Below are positions 52,538 through 60,417 of a stretch of DNA of 64,000 nt, in pieces. Source of the DNA: Bacillus sp. BP-3. GTDB taxonomy: Bacteria; Bacillota; Bacilli; Bacillales; Bacillaceae_G. Below the pieces are notes generated by a model that was not told where the DNA came from, made no database searches, and saw nothing but the letters and a program-made list of their open reading frames with translations. Made by a program: the position numbers and the translations under genes. Positions within the stretch are counted from its first letter, which is position 1. The number at the start of each line of letters is the position of its first letter. The DNA is taken from assembly GCF_028401955.1 (NCBI RefSeq), contig NZ_JAQOTJ010000008.1, forward strand, positions 1 to 64,000. Direction: 5' to 3'.

Positions 52538-54160
52538 ATGTCTGAACAACATAGACAAGGAGACGGTGATACACTTGTACACGAGAAAAATAATTCGCAA
52601 TTATTAACACAACAAGAATGTGATATTCTCGGAGAAATTGCAAACATATCATTTGGCTCAGCTTCTACAATATTGTCGACGTTATTAAATCGCCAAGTTA
52701 GTATTACGACTCCACGCATAGAAGTAGTAGATTTGTATGATACAAGCGAGGTTGAAGTTCCGCATGTCGTATTAAATATCCATTTTACAAAAGGGCTTGA
52801 AATGGAAAATTTACTTGTTATTAAGCAAGACGTTGCGTTAGCAATTGCTGATTTAATGATGATGGGTACGGGCGAAGTTGAAGATGGAAAAGAACTGTCT
52901 GAATTAGAATTAAGTGCTGTTAAAGAAGCGATGAATCAAATGATGGGGTTTGCAGCAACTTCGATGTCGGAATTTTTCCAAGATGTTGTAGATATGTCTC
53001 CACCGACAATTCAACTTGTTACACTTATAGAAGAAATGGAGAAAATGAATTCTATAGATGATAATAATAGCGGTGCGATTATCAAAGTATCATTTGATTT
53101 AAAAATTGCTGATTTAGTAAATTCGAAGCTTGTACAGATTGTCTCGATAGACAGTGCAAAGAAAATGATAGACAAGCTTATGCAATTATCGGGAAATGAA
53201 GAAGAAAAAGAGGCTCCGGCAGCAGAAGTATTAACACAAGAAGAGAAAGATGTGCTTGGGGAAATTGCTAATATATCAATAGGTTCAGCTTCTACTGTTT
53301 TATCGACCTTGCTGAATCAACCTGTAAATATTAGTACACCAAATGTGGAAATGATTAATATTCGCCAGTATGAAGATGTACCAGTTCCGTTTGTTATTTT
53401 AAATGTAGACTTCGTTGAAGGATTACAACATGAAAATATATTTGTATTTTCAAAAGAGGTTGCTTTAACGATGGTAGATTTAATGATGATGGGAACTGGT
53501 GAAATTGATTCAGAGCAAGAATTAACTGAATTGGAATTAAGCGGTGTGAAAGAAATTATGAACCAAATGATGGGGCATGCAGCGACAGCGATGTCCGAAA
53601 TGTTCACAGAGAAAATGGATATTTCACCGCCAACAGTTAAATTTGTTACTCTTCACGAAGAAATGGAGAATAGGGGTACAGCAAGTAAAATGGATGAAAT
53701 CGTCCAAATTACGTTTCAACTTGAAATTGGCAATTTAGTACATTCGAAATTGTATCAAATTTTGTCAATACCTGAAGCAAAGGAAATGGTAAAACGATTA
53801 CTTCCGCCAGTAGAAGAGGAAGTAATCGAAGTGAAGCAAGAAGAGGTGTCTTTAATAAAAGAAGAGCCTAAGGTACAGTCTGTACAGCTGCAAGAAGTTT
53901 CTACTAATACAAATGTTCAAGCTAACACACATATAGAATCGAATATATTACAAAATGTAGAAGTGAATATGAAGTTTATATTTGGTAATACGATGAAAAC
54001 GATTGAAGAGATTTTAAATCTACAAGAAAATGAAACGGTGCTACTAGATGAAAATATTGAGGAGCCAATCCAAATTTATGTAAATGATGTGTTAATAGCT
54101 TACGGAGAACTTGTAAATGTGGACGGTTTCTTTGGAGTGAAGGTAATCAAAGAGCTGTAA
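52538..54160 (+). CDS. fliY: Flagellar switch phosphatase FliY with two CheC domains
   Basis: 540 residues. Two CheC-type phosphatase domains lie at about 24-225 and 228-430. Each has both active-site helices: ILGEIANISFGSASTILSTL and ELSAVKEAMNQMMGFAATSM in the first, VLGEIANISIGSASTVLSTL and ELSGVKEIMNQMMGHAATAM in the second (paired E-x2-N). A linker rich in Glu/Val leads to a C-terminal FliN/SpoA domain (about 465-540, LNLQENETVLLDENIEEPIQ). B. subtilis FliY has one CheC unit; here the module is duplicated. It dephosphorylates CheY-P at the rotor. Confidence 0.9.
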   Translation: MSEQHRQGDGDTLVHEKNNSQLLTQQECDILGEIANISFGSASTILSTLLNRQVSITTPRIEVVDLYDTSEVEVPHVVLNIHFTKGLEMENLLVIKQDVALAIADLMMMGTGEVEDGKELSELELSAVKEAMNQMMGFAATSMSEFFQDVVDMSPPTIQLVTLIEEMEKMNSIDDNNSGAIIKVSFDLKIADLVNSKLVQIVSIDSAKKMIDKLMQLSGNEEEKEAPAAEVLTQEEKDVLGEIANISIGSASTVLSTLLNQPVNISTPNVEMINIRQYEDVPVPFVILNVDFVEGLQHENIFVFSKEVALTMVDLMMMGTGEIDSEQELTELELSGVKEIMNQMMGHAATAMSEMFTEKMDISPPTVKFVTLHEEMENRGTASKMDEIVQITFQLEIGNLVHSKLYQILSIPEAKEMVKRLLPPVEEEVIEVKQEEVSLIKEEPKVQSVQLQEVSTNTNVQANTHIESNILQNVEVNMKFIFGNTMKTIEEILNLQENETVLLDENIEEPIQIYVNDVLIAYGELVNVDGFFGVKVIKEL

Positions 54161-54181
54161 TTCATCATGTAGGAGTTTGAA

Positions 54182-55375
54182 ATGAAAAATATAAGGTGTT
54201 TTCTCAGCGTCTGGATCGTTTTACAGCTACTTATATTCTTTCCTGTGCATAACAGAGCAGAAACAACTGAGAGTTCTTCTGCTGCGAAACAAGAAAAAGA
54301 TGAAAAAGTAGAAGAATATAGCGTGAACACAGAGGTAGGACGTGTTACTGTAAATACAACAAAAGTTGTTGTTGGACAAACTGTGCATATCACTATCAAT
54401 CAGAAAGAATTAAGTGACCAAAAGAAGGAAGTAAATGATCAAAATAAAGAATTAAGTAACTCAAAATTATTAGGGTGGCTTCGGTTGTCCAAAACAGAAC
54501 AACAATACGAACAAGAACGACAGTTATCTTTTTCATATGATGCAGAGATGAAAAAGTGGGATGCGGATTATACAGTTACTCCGTATGATTTAGAAGGAAC
54601 TTGGCAACTTGATGTCCTAATGAGTAGTGATGGTGAACCTATAGAACAAAAAATAGATCTTATGCAGATTGAAAATAAAGAACCTCTCCCTGATAAAGAA
54701 GGATCAAAGGTGGAGGACATTATCGTTTTGGATCATGCAGAGGGCACAATTGAAATGAAGAATGGTGAACCGCTAATCATTCGTGTTAAGGCAAAAGATG
54801 TGGAATCCTCAGTTAAACAAACTGTAGTTCGAATAGAGGGAGAAGATGCTAATTTTACTTTTCCACTTCAATATGAGAAAAAAGAAGACAGTTGGATAGG
54901 AAAGTATGAATTTACTGAGACGATACCGACTGGTACGTACAAAATTATGATTGAACTAGTTGATGCAGCTGGAAATAAAAGCGTGACAGAAAGTAAGTAT
55001 GTAGTTTCAGCGGTAGCAGAAACTGCGAAACAAGAAGAAACTGCGAAACAAGAAGAAACTATGAAACAAGAAGAAGAACCGAAAGAGCAAAAGCAGCAAG
55101 AAGAAACCTTTTCGCGAGAGGCAGCTATTACAATAACAGAACCTTCAAAGCAAAAGCCGCAGGATATTAATTTTGATCAAGTGGTAGAGGCGAAAGAGAA
55201 ATCAAAAGTGGCGCATAATAAAGAAGCAGCCGAGAAAAAGAAAGAACATGTTAAGGGAAAAAAAGAAGAAAAGAATTCAACGAATGGAGTACATCCGTCG
55301 GATTTATTTGCTATTATATCTGGAGGATTTTTATTGTTTTTTATATTAAAAGGTAATAAAGAGTGGGGTTCATAA
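54182..55375 (+). CDS. Exported, C-terminally anchored protein in the motility island
   Basis: 397 residues. Signal peptide (IRCFLSVWIVLQLLIFFPVH, about 4-23), two beta-sandwich-like regions (about 45-165 and 180-280, the second with VELVDAAGNKSVTESKY as in Ig-like folds), then a Lys/Glu-rich stretch (about 282-375) with AKQEETAKQEETMKQEE-type repeats, and a last helix (DLFAIISGGFLLFFILKG). No family was recognised. It follows fliY by 21 bases and is closed by a terminator, so it is co-transcribed with fliY. It may be a cell-surface partner of flagella or receptors. Confidence 0.75.
   Translation: MKNIRCFLSVWIVLQLLIFFPVHNRAETTESSSAAKQEKDEKVEEYSVNTEVGRVTVNTTKVVVGQTVHITINQKELSDQKKEVNDQNKELSNSKLLGWLRLSKTEQQYEQERQLSFSYDAEMKKWDADYTVTPYDLEGTWQLDVLMSSDGEPIEQKIDLMQIENKEPLPDKEGSKVEDIIVLDHAEGTIEMKNGEPLIIRVKAKDVESSVKQTVVRIEGEDANFTFPLQYEKKEDSWIGKYEFTETIPTGTYKIMIELVDAAGNKSVTESKYVVSAVAETAKQEETAKQEETMKQEEEPKEQKQQEETFSREAAITITEPSKQKPQDINFDQVVEAKEKSKVAHNKEAAEKKKEHVKGKKEEKNSTNGVHPSDLFAIISGGFLLFFILKGNKEWGS
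55020..55085 (+). repeat. Short in-frame repeats (ACTGCGAAACAAGAAGAA units)
   Basis: Three consecutive 18-bp units encode AKQEET or MKQEEE hexapeptides in the exported protein; slippage could alter the number. Confidence 0.7.
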
Positions 55376-55377
55376 CA

Positions 55378-55426
55378 TGAAACGAACATCAGTAAGATTT
55401 TTTAGTTTTTACTGATGTTCGTTTTC
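55378..55426 (+). terminator. Terminator after the fliY operon
   Basis: AACGAACATCAGTAA/TTACTGATGTTCGTT perfect stem (55381-55395 with 55409-55423). Confidence 0.9.
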
Positions 55427-55473
55427 ATGAAATGTAAAAAAAAGCTGGAATGCTATAAAAAGGAGGCGTGTGT

Positions 55474-56181
55474 ATGGAAATCAATCGAGTTACAATAGGA
55501 AAAAAAACGCTTGAACCATTACAACAGCCTTCCAATTTCGATAAAAAGGAAATAACTATAGAAAAACAAAAAAATGCAATTTCTTTTGCTATTGATCATC
55601 ATATTGTTACAAAAGGAGAACAGATTGGAATTATATTATCAAATGTTCATGATGGAGAAGTTGTTGTGCATACGATTTTAAATGAATTAAAGTCAGTCTT
55701 ACAATTGTTGCAGCAACTCCCAAACTTATTAGAGGAGAAAAATGGACAAAATGAGCAAATGTATCAAGAAATATTAAAAAACGTGCAGGAGCTTGTGAAA
55801 AATATACATGTTCGGCAAATTCCTTTATTAGATGGAACCTACGATTTTATTGAACTGCCAGTCTCTTTTCTGCAGCACGGAAAACAAATGATGATACCTT
55901 TACTAGATGTGGTTGCGCTTACCCATATGCTAAGGCAAGATTTTTCTAAAATAGAGATGGTTATTCACACGATAACAACTTATATGGCAAAAGTCTCGAA
56001 TGATAGTGTATCACATGCAGTTACGCAGGAACGTGATGTTGGTACGTTGCGGGCATTAGCTGAAATGAGTATGACGCAGTTATCGCAACAGATGAAACAA
56101 TTAGTGAAGGAACATAAATGGCCGATTGCGATCTTTTTTCTACTCATTTGTGTGATTTGTATATATGTAGTACAGAGGTAA
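55474..56181 (+). CDS. Tail-anchored hypothetical protein in the motility island
   Basis: 235 residues, soluble and helical (MEINRVTIGKKTLEPLQQPS, then VLQLLQQLPNLLEEKNGQNE) with a single C-terminal helix (WPIAIFFLLICVICIYVVQR). No signal peptide, so it is tail-anchored with the body in the cytoplasm. ATG 55474 lies nine bases after AAGGAGG, better than the frame's earlier start. No family was recognised; position between fliY and cheR suggests a motility or signalling role. Confidence 0.7.
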   Translation: MEINRVTIGKKTLEPLQQPSNFDKKEITIEKQKNAISFAIDHHIVTKGEQIGIILSNVHDGEVVVHTILNELKSVLQLLQQLPNLLEEKNGQNEQMYQEILKNVQELVKNIHVRQIPLLDGTYDFIELPVSFLQHGKQMMIPLLDVVALTHMLRQDFSKIEMVIHTITTYMAKVSNDSVSHAVTQERDVGTLRALAEMSMTQLSQQMKQLVKEHKWPIAIFFLLICVICIYVVQR

Positions 56182-56187
56182 AATTGG

Positions 56188-56243
56188 AACCAATAGAAAA
56201 GGTCGCTTTCATCATGAATAGCGACCTTTTCTATTGGTTTTTC
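56188..56243. terminator. Strong terminator between convergent genes
   Basis: AACCAATAGAAAAGGTCGC/GCGACCTTTTCTATTGGTT stem (19 bp, 56188-56206 with 56221-56239) and T-run. Confidence 0.92.
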
Positions 56244-56269
56244 TTATGCTAATTGTGGGCAGTTTCACT

Positions 56270-57055
56270 TTATATTTTTTCATAGAAAAAGGTATCAAAG
56301 CGCTGTAAGTGATAGCGTTCAGGAGTTAAAATTTGTTCTGTACTACCAACAAATAATACGCCGCCTTTCTTTAAGGAACGACTGAATTTCTCATAAATTT
56401 GTGTGCGTGCTTCCTCTGTAAAATAAATCATAACGTTTCGGCAAATAATTAAGTCGAAGTTTGTCTCGAATGATTGTAACAATAAGTCATGCTGCTTAAA
56501 TGAAATTGGTTGTTTAATATCTGGTTGAATGTGATATACTTCGTCTTTTTTTGTAAAGTATGCTTGTTTTATATCGCTAGGTACTTCTTTTAAAGAACGA
56601 TCATAATATGTGCCGCATTTTGCTTTTTCTAAAATGTTTGGATCGAGATCGGTAGCCAGAATTTCAAAGCGATATTTTGATAAAATTTGTGAAAGAATAA
56701 TAGATAACGTATAGGGTTCTTCACCGGCTGCACAGGCGGCACTCCACATTTTTAATTTCCCGTTATTTTGCTGAATGAGTTTTGGCAATACTTTTGTCGC
56801 AAGAGCATCCCATCTTTCACGATTTCGGTAAAATTCAGAAACGTTAATTGTTAAATGATCAATAAACACAGCGAATAGGTGGGGATTATTTTGTAGTTCA
56901 CGAATGAATTGAGAGTAGTTTTCGTGACCTCTTCGCAAAATGAAAGAATCGATTCTTCTTTTCATCCTATCTTGTTTATATAATGAAATATCGATATTGA
57001 AATGTTGTTTAAATTGTGTAATAAAATAGGTATAGTCCTGTTCTAGTAGAGTCAT
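56270..57055 (-). CDS. cheR: Chemotaxis methyltransferase CheR
   Basis: 261 residues. N-terminal helical receptor-binding domain (RMKRRIDSFILRRGHENYSQ, about 29-48), then the SAM domain with NVSEFYRNRERWDAL (about 75-89), KMWSAACAAGEEPYTLSIIL (about 106-125) and FDLIICRNVMIYF (about 201-213). It methylates receptor glutamates. The ATG at 57055 fits family length, but the GGAGGG site is about 30 bases upstream with a hairpin in between (see finding). It is opposite in orientation to the other motility genes. Confidence 0.93.
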   Translation of the reverse strand: MTLLEQDYTYFITQFKQHFNIDISLYKQDRMKRRIDSFILRRGHENYSQFIRELQNNPHLFAVFIDHLTINVSEFYRNRERWDALATKVLPKLIQQNNGKLKMWSAACAAGEEPYTLSIILSQILSKYRFEILATDLDPNILEKAKCGTYYDRSLKEVPSDIKQAYFTKKDEVYHIQPDIKQPISFKQHDLLLQSFETNFDLIICRNVMIYFTEEARTQIYEKFSRSLKKGGVLFVGSTEQILTPERYHLQRFDTFFYEKI

Positions 57056-57062
57056 GGTATAA

Positions 57063-57090
57063 GCACAATCTTTTCTATTGTGCACCCTCC
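57063..57090 (-). promoter_or_regulatory. cheR ribosome binding site with bridging hairpin
   Basis: On the minus strand, AAAGGAGGG (ends 57085) is followed by U, a perfect hairpin GCACAAT/ATTGTGC with 7-nt loop (57063-57083), seven bases and the ATG (57055). Folding the hairpin brings the site to a functional distance of about eight bases. Confidence 0.65.
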
Positions 57091-57130
57091 TTTTTTTGAT
57101 ATTCAAAGGTAACATAAAGTGTGTTTAGTA

Positions 57131-57166
57131 AAACCTTCTATCAATTCTTCTGATAGAAGGTTTATT
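57131..57166 (-). terminator. Terminator of the 165-residue gene
   Basis: AAACCTTCTATCA/TGATAGAAGGTTT stem just past the end of the minus-strand gene at 57229, ahead of cheR. Confidence 0.75.
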
Positions 57167-57228
57167 TAAAAAGAATTTATAAACGTTAAAGATGGTTAGC
57201 TCCAGTATTTCATTTTTGAGCACTAGAA

Positions 57229-57726
57229 TTACATCATGCGCATTTTTTGTTCGAAATTTTTTCTGGATTGCTCATTTTCGAGACCGGGTAAATCAAAAAT
57301 AACAGCATTTGTTCCGGCTTCTTTTGCAACATCCACTGGAATGACTGACGTATGTTTATCGCCATTATAGAAACAAAGTACTAAATCTGTTTCTTCAATG
57401 ATTTGCTTTACGAAAAACTTATACTCCGAACGATAAATTGATTCCCTTGGATGATTAAAAGAAGAAAATCGCGCTCCTTGTACTTTCAAATACGCCACAA
57501 TGTCTTGGAATTCATCTGATAACAAATGTAATGGTTGTAATGTGTATAGCGATAAATTAGGAGCAAGACGCTCGTTTTCAACAAAAAATCGAAGTACTTC
57601 ATTTTCAATAGATTTATAGCATAGTACATAGATCTGATGTTTATAAGCATATTCAGATAAGAAGTTTTTTATTTCTGCTTGATCTAAATTTGTTAATTGA
57701 TTGGAACCACAAAGAAATATATTCAT
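57229..57726 (-). CDS. Hypothetical protein with nucleoside-deoxyribosyltransferase/SLOG-like look
   Basis: 165 residues, soluble, alternating alpha/beta. It opens MNIFLCGSNQLTNLDQAEIK (beta-strand then CGS loop), and near the middle has FVKQIIEETDLVLCFYNGDK followed by VIPVDVAKEAGTNAVIFDLP. This pattern (exclude a sector, then DLV-x-C-FYNG) is like Rossmann-type nucleotide-sensing domains, but I assign no family. ATG 57726 has GAGGTGG upstream. It lies in a minus-strand pair with cheR inside the motility island. Confidence 0.6.
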   Translation of the reverse strand: MNIFLCGSNQLTNLDQAEIKNFLSEYAYKHQIYVLCYKSIENEVLRFFVENERLAPNLSLYTLQPLHLLSDEFQDIVAYLKVQGARFSSFNHPRESIYRSEYKFFVKQIIEETDLVLCFYNGDKHTSVIPVDVAKEAGTNAVIFDLPGLENEQSRKNFEQKMRMM

Positions 57727-57864
57727 AAAAATCTGCCACCTCATCGTAAATTGTAACATATCTTCCGAAAAAAATAACTGCAAATTATCGTTTAACAGAG
57801 TATAATTATGAATAGATAGATTTTACGATGTAAATAATGATTAAAATTTAAATAGGTGATAAAT

Positions 57865-58329
57865 ATGTTACGTTTTGTACCAAACAATCTGGCTTTATCG
57901 CATATGCCAACTCCTGTACCAATTCAAAAGGAAGCAAAGGGGCAGTTCGGTCCTTCTTTTCTGAATAACTTACATGCTGATCCGAAAAAAGAAAAATTAC
58001 TTGAGGAAATGGGGGCATTTGTCGATAATATTGGCGAAATAAAAGAAAAAATTGAACAGGAACTAACGTTGGATAACATTATGGAATATAAAAGTACAGT
58101 AAAGTCATTTTTGAATTTCTATGTCGATAATTTAATGCAGTATAAAGATGTATTAGCACGTCATCCACGTTATGGTTATTCGCAAAAAATGACAGTTGTA
58201 AAACAGGTCGAAAATGAATTAAATGACTTAGAAGACATTATGAATTTAGTAAACACAAAGACTGGACATTTAGAAATATTAAACCAAATTGGAGAAATTC
58301 ATGGTTTAATTGTTAATTTAGTGTTGTAA
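57865..58329 (+). CDS. YaaR/DUF327 family protein
   Basis: 154 residues, mostly helical: ALSHMPTPVPIQKEAKGQFG near the start, then LTLDNIMEYKSTVKSFLNFY (about 70-89), GYSQKMTVVKQVENELNDLE and GHLEILNQIGEIHGLIVNL, the DUF327 pattern. Function unknown. AGGTGA about eight bases before ATG 57865. First gene of the plus-strand unit that continues with the flagellar hook genes. Confidence 0.8.
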   Translation: MLRFVPNNLALSHMPTPVPIQKEAKGQFGPSFLNNLHADPKKEKLLEEMGAFVDNIGEIKEKIEQELTLDNIMEYKSTVKSFLNFYVDNLMQYKDVLARHPRYGYSQKMTVVKQVENELNDLEDIMNLVNTKTGHLEILNQIGEIHGLIVNLVL

Positions 58330-58344
58330 GAAGGAGGTGATACT

Positions 58345-58797
58345 ATGTACACAAACTTATATGAACAGCTTGTGAAAATTAAGGATGTATATGAAAATAT
58401 TGGTATGCTTGGAGACCAAATTTTTGAGTGCTTACAGCAGAAAAAAATAGAAAACGTACAATCCTTACATGTGAAACAGCTTCAGTATATTGAGCAAGCA
58501 AAACAGTTATCACTTTATTTTCAAGAAACAGTAGAGAATTATTGTAAAGAAAAAGGCGCAAGCTCAATAAGAGTCCGTTCTTTATTTTCCTATTTTTCAG
58601 AAGAGGAAATTAGTAAAATAGAAGAATTACAAAAAACAGTGGCATTCATAGAAGAGAATATAAAAACGATGCTTTTAAAAAATCAATATTACTTAAACGT
58701 ATTATTAAAAATTACAGAAGGTATTGTGGATTCCGTTTCCGAATTTAACATCGAGAAGAATCAAAATTCGCAAATTTTTATGAATGAGTTATTGTAG
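58345..58797 (+). CDS. FlgN-like export chaperone (probable)
   Basis: 150 residues, all-helical, acidic and basic heptads (MYTNLYEQLVKIKDVYENIG, then IEELQKTVAFIEENIKTMLL). Size, helical content and position directly before flgK fit FlgN, the chaperone of hook-associated proteins, though sequence alone is weak. AAGAAGGAGGTG precedes the ATG. Confidence 0.6.
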   Translation: MYTNLYEQLVKIKDVYENIGMLGDQIFECLQQKKIENVQSLHVKQLQYIEQAKQLSLYFQETVENYCKEKGASSIRVRSLFSYFSEEEISKIEELQKTVAFIEENIKTMLLKNQYYLNVLLKITEGIVDSVSEFNIEKNQNSQIFMNELL

Positions 58798-58816
58798 ATA
58801 AGGGAGAAGTGAAAAA

Positions 58817-60115
58817 ATGAGATTAACTGATTATAATACTTCGTTGTCGGGAATGTTAGCGGCACAAGTAGGAATACAAACAACTAAGCAAAACCTTTCT
58901 AACATACATTCACCAGGTTATGTTCGCCAAGTTGTGAATTATAGCGCTATTGGGGGCAGTCAAGGTTATACACCTGAACAACGGATTGGTTATGGTGTAA
59001 GGACTGTAAGTGTAGATCGTGTAACAGATGAAGTGAAGACACAGCAATATAATCAACAATCATCACAAGTATCTTATTACTCATATATGAATTCAACTTT
59101 ATCACAGGTCGAAACAATGGTAGGCTCTACAAATGAAAATTCATTATCAAGTTTAATGGATAATTTTTTTAATGGATTTCGAGAAGTCGCGAAAAATCCT
59201 GATCAACCTAATTATTACAACACGTTAATTGCCGAAACAAATAAATTTACCAATCAACTAAATCGTCTTGCCAAAAATTTCGAACAAGCAGAATCACAAG
59301 TAGGAACAGATGCATTGCAACATGTAAAGGAATTTAATCGATTACAGAGCAGTTTAGCAGAGGCAAATAAAAAAATTGGTCAAGCGGGAGAGCATGCCCC
59401 AAATCAATTGCTTGATGAACGAGACCGAATTATTTCAGAGATGTCGCAATATGCGAATGTTGAAGTGTCATACGAATCTACTAATCCGAATATCGCGAGT
59501 GTTAGAATTGATGGGATGTTAATTGTGAGTGGACAAGATACGAATCCACTGCAGGTAAATACAATGAATAACAATATATCTGTTTTAATTTCCGGAAAAG
59601 AAATGCAGTTTCAAGGTGGTACAATTCAAGCAGCTATTGATGCAAAGAATACAATCGCAGGATATCAAGATCACTTAAATAAACTAATGGGTTCTTTAAA
59701 AGACAAAGTAAATACTGTAATGAATAAAGATTTCTTTGTTGGAACGAATGCGAAAGATATGCACTTGAATCCAGACTTTGAAAAAGATATTTCCAAAATG
59801 AAAATTTCTGTTGATACTGCAAATCAACTTGCAGGAGTAGGGGATATGCAGTATGCTGACGGACTTACGTACAAGCAGTCGCTAGATAAAATGGTTGTTC
59901 AAGTTGCAACAGATACGAATGCATCGGGAGACTATAAAACGATTCATGAAGATTTATTAAATGGAATTGAGCAAGAAAAAACAAGTTTAGAAGGTGTTAA
60001 TATGGATGAAGAGATGGTCAATTTGATGACTTATCAAAAATATTTTGTTGCGAATTCAAAGGCAATTAACACGATGAACGAAGTATTTGATAGTTTGTTT
60101 TCAATTATAAGATAG
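58817..60115 (+). CDS. flgK: Flagellar hook-associated protein 1 FlgK
   Basis: 432 residues. N-terminal rod/hook motif (SLSGMLAAQVGIQTTKQNLS then NIHSPGYVRQ, about 8-34) and C-terminal motif (EGVNMDEEMVNLMTYQKYFV then NSKAINTMNEVFDSLF, about 392-428) pair in a coiled coil. It joins hook to filament. GGGAGAAG precedes the ATG. Confidence 0.97.
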   Translation: MRLTDYNTSLSGMLAAQVGIQTTKQNLSNIHSPGYVRQVVNYSAIGGSQGYTPEQRIGYGVRTVSVDRVTDEVKTQQYNQQSSQVSYYSYMNSTLSQVETMVGSTNENSLSSLMDNFFNGFREVAKNPDQPNYYNTLIAETNKFTNQLNRLAKNFEQAESQVGTDALQHVKEFNRLQSSLAEANKKIGQAGEHAPNQLLDERDRIISEMSQYANVEVSYESTNPNIASVRIDGMLIVSGQDTNPLQVNTMNNNISVLISGKEMQFQGGTIQAAIDAKNTIAGYQDHLNKLMGSLKDKVNTVMNKDFFVGTNAKDMHLNPDFEKDISKMKISVDTANQLAGVGDMQYADGLTYKQSLDKMVVQVATDTNASGDYKTIHEDLLNGIEQEKTSLEGVNMDEEMVNLMTYQKYFVANSKAINTMNEVFDSLFSIIR

Positions 60116-60417
60116 ATAAAACTCTATTCACCATGATTGAACATCGCTTACATATGAGTTAAAAAACTGACAGAAAACCCTCTTTTTTTAGGTGGACGAG
60201 AGCATCTGACTGCGCATAGAAGCGCTCAGGGTGTTTTCCTGCCACATGCAAAGTTTAAAACAAAAGGAGAAAGCAAGTAGTGGTCATGTTTTGCTCTATG
60301 TATCGGCGACTTATAGGAAGAAAGAAGAATATTTAAATATCATGGTGAATAGAAGTAATATACCTTAAACGAATAGAATAGTTACTGTTTGTTTAAGAAA
60401 ATAGAAAGGGAGATTTT
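60116..60417 (+). other. Gene-free insert between flgK and flgL
   Basis: About 300 bases in an operon whose other gaps are under 30. It holds repeat copy B (60178-60275) and unassigned AT-rich sequence; the flgL site AAAGGGAG is at its right end. Confidence 0.6.
60178..60275 (+). repeat. Dispersed repeat, copy B
   Basis: CCTCTTTTTTTAGG start, core GCATAGAAGCG (60214-60224), variable middle and the tail TGCAAAGTTTAAAACAAA (60247-60264). It matches copies at 28508-28580 and 38492-38570. Confidence 0.6.
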
